Assembly (NCBI GenBank): GCA_035353395.1
Contig: DAOPZL010000052.1
Span: forward strand, 1 to 20,064
Direction of reading: 5' to 3'
DNA length: 20,064 bases
Source of the DNA: UBA1801 sp035353395
Lineage (GTDB): Bacteria > Acidobacteriota > Holophagae > Holophagales > Holophagaceae
The notes below the pieces were generated by a model. It had not been told where the DNA came from, searched no databases, and saw nothing but the letters and a program-made list of their open reading frames with translations. Every line of letters begins with the position of its first letter. The first letter of the stretch is position 1. A program made the translations under genes and the position numbers. Positions 19,273 through 20,064 of this stretch are shown here, in pieces.

Positions 19273-20064
19273 CGGACGGCCCATCGGGCGAGTCGGAGCC
19301 CAGGAGCGCGACCAGCGCCGGGTTGGACGATCCCCGGGCGATCTCCGCGACGGACGGCCCGTGCAGGGCGATGTGGGCCTGGTGCATGTCCCAGGTCGCG
19401 GCGAGGGGGTCCGCTCCGGCCGCGACGAGATCCCGCGCGATGTCCAGGTTCTGGGTCATGACCGCCCACTCCAGGGGAAGGGTCCCGTCGGCGGACGCGC
19501 AGTTCACGGAAACCCCGCGCGCGACGAGGCGCCGGACCTCGGCGCGGTCCTCGATGCGGATCGAGGCGTTGACGACGCTCGCGCCGAGCGGCGTCTTCCG
19601 GTTCGCCTCGGCGGCGAACAGGAAGGGAGCCGGGTCCAGGGCGACCAGCTTGCCGCCGGCCTGGAGGAGCACGCCGAAGTTCAGGCAGGGGAGGTCGCTG
19701 GCGGAGAACTCCCCGAAGGTCCCGAGCACCGTCCCGGCGGCCACGAACTCGCCGGCCTGGACGGCGCCGGCGCCGTGGCGGCCGAAGCAGTAGCGGGTGC
19801 GGAGGCCGGAGCCGTGGTCGACCTCGACGATCGGTCCGTAGCGGGAATCGATGTGGGCCACGACGACCCGGCCTGCCCCCGCCGCCGTGACGGGAATCCC
19901 GCGGTCGTCCCAAATGGACCAGCCGGGATTGAGGAAGGGACGCCGGGAATGCGCGTCCAGCAAGTCGCCGAAGGGAAGGATCATCCGGGCGCGGGCGGTG
20001 AGCGGGAGGCCGCCGGGCATGGCCACGGAGGGCAGGCGGCAGGTGCTCGTCCGCCCGGCGAACC
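19211..20064 (-). CDS. degenerate LytM/M23-like domain plus ankyrin-like repeats, 5'-partial
   Basis: The frame stays open to the window edge and no ribosome site stands before the first candidate starts (GTG 20026, ATG 20020), so the gene probably continues outside. Counting from the GTG, residues 40-135 resemble an M23/LytM beta-sheet: IPVTAAGAGRVVVAHI, YGPIVEVDHGSGLRTRY, AGEFVAAGTVLGTFGE. The metal-binding histidines are missing: the HxGxD site reads NPGWSIWD and the HLH site reads CLNF. It is therefore probably not an active peptidase. Residues 153-210 look like two ankyrin-type repeats (RAEVRRLVARGVSVNCASADGTLPLEWA; LDIARDLVAAGADPL). The tail overlaps the permease gene by 62 bp on the opposite strand. 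A binding or scaffold role is a guess. Confidence 0.7.
   Translation of the reverse strand, partial: FAGRTSTCRLPSVAMPGGLPLTARARMILPFGDLLDAHSRRPFLNPGWSIWDDRGIPVTAAGAGRVVVAHIDSRYGPIVEVDHGSGLRTRYCFGRHGAGAVQAGEFVAAGTVLGTFGEFSASDLPCLNFGVLLQAGGKLVALDPAPFLFAAEANRKTPLGASVVNASIRIEDRAEVRRLVARGVSVNCASADGTLPLEWAVMTQNLDIARDLVAAGADPLAATWDMHQAHIALHGPSVAEIARGSSNPALVALLGSDSPDGPSAIASPRRTAPLRPWAPRTSR

Overview
The window is GC-rich throughout and densely coded. It suggests an anaerobic, fermentative, probably Gram-negative bacterium: a bifurcating-type [FeFe] hydrogenase, a Rex-family redox repressor, crotonyl-CoA/3-hydroxybutyryl-CoA enzymes, and a solute-binding protein with a plain signal peptide rather than a lipobox. 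The overall style fits Acidobacteriota of the Holophaga/Geothrix kind, but that assignment is inference and was not tested. There are no rRNA, tRNA, CRISPR or insertion-sequence signals.

Region 1 (about 119-10739, + strand) is a redox/hydrogen module. A crotonase (crt) and a 3-hydroxybutyryl-CoA dehydrogenase (hbd) are followed by a Rex-family regulator, then the three subunits of a trimeric NADH/ferredoxin-linked [FeFe] hydrogenase (hydC, hydB, hydA). After a strong intercistronic hairpin come a stand-alone [2Fe-2S] thioredoxin-like ferredoxin, a putative sensory [FeFe] hydrogenase with a PAS domain (hydS), and a SpoIIE/PP2C-type phosphatase whose start codon overlaps the hydS stop. The catalytic hydrogenase would dispose of NADH and reduced ferredoxin as H2. 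Rex would read the NADH/NAD+ state, and HydS plus the phosphatase could read H2 or redox state and pass it to an unidentified phosphoprotein.

The most striking non-coding feature is that crt and rex carry two copies of one control region. Each has a CRP-like GTGA-N6-(T/G)CAC site, a perfect TTGACA -35 box, a 17-bp spacer, an extended -10, and a three-half-site operator built on TATCGAGAT/ATCTCGATA. Each operator begins exactly 89 bp before an ATGCAC start. This operator does not look like the classical Rex motif, and the Rex recognition segment is also atypical.

Region 2 (10749-13510, - strand) is a tight five-gene cluster, in transcription order: threonine aldolase, GNAT acetyltransferase, DUF2164 protein, second GNAT acetyltransferase, DHCW-type cupin. 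Gaps are short or negative and two genes use GTG starts. A strong hairpin sits just before the aldolase ribosome-binding site.

Region 3 (13511-19272, + strand) starts with a divergent intergenic region holding a long imperfect palindrome of GCGAAA-type repeats. It continues with deoC (deoxyribose-phosphate aldolase) and a BMP/PnrA-type nucleoside ABC transporter: binding protein, double ATPase and two permeases. Together these look like nucleoside uptake and deoxyribose catabolism.

Region 4 (19211-20064, - strand) is a gene that probably runs off the window edge. It encodes a degenerate LytM/M23-like domain followed by ankyrin-like repeats, and its 3' end overlaps the last permease gene tail-to-tail.
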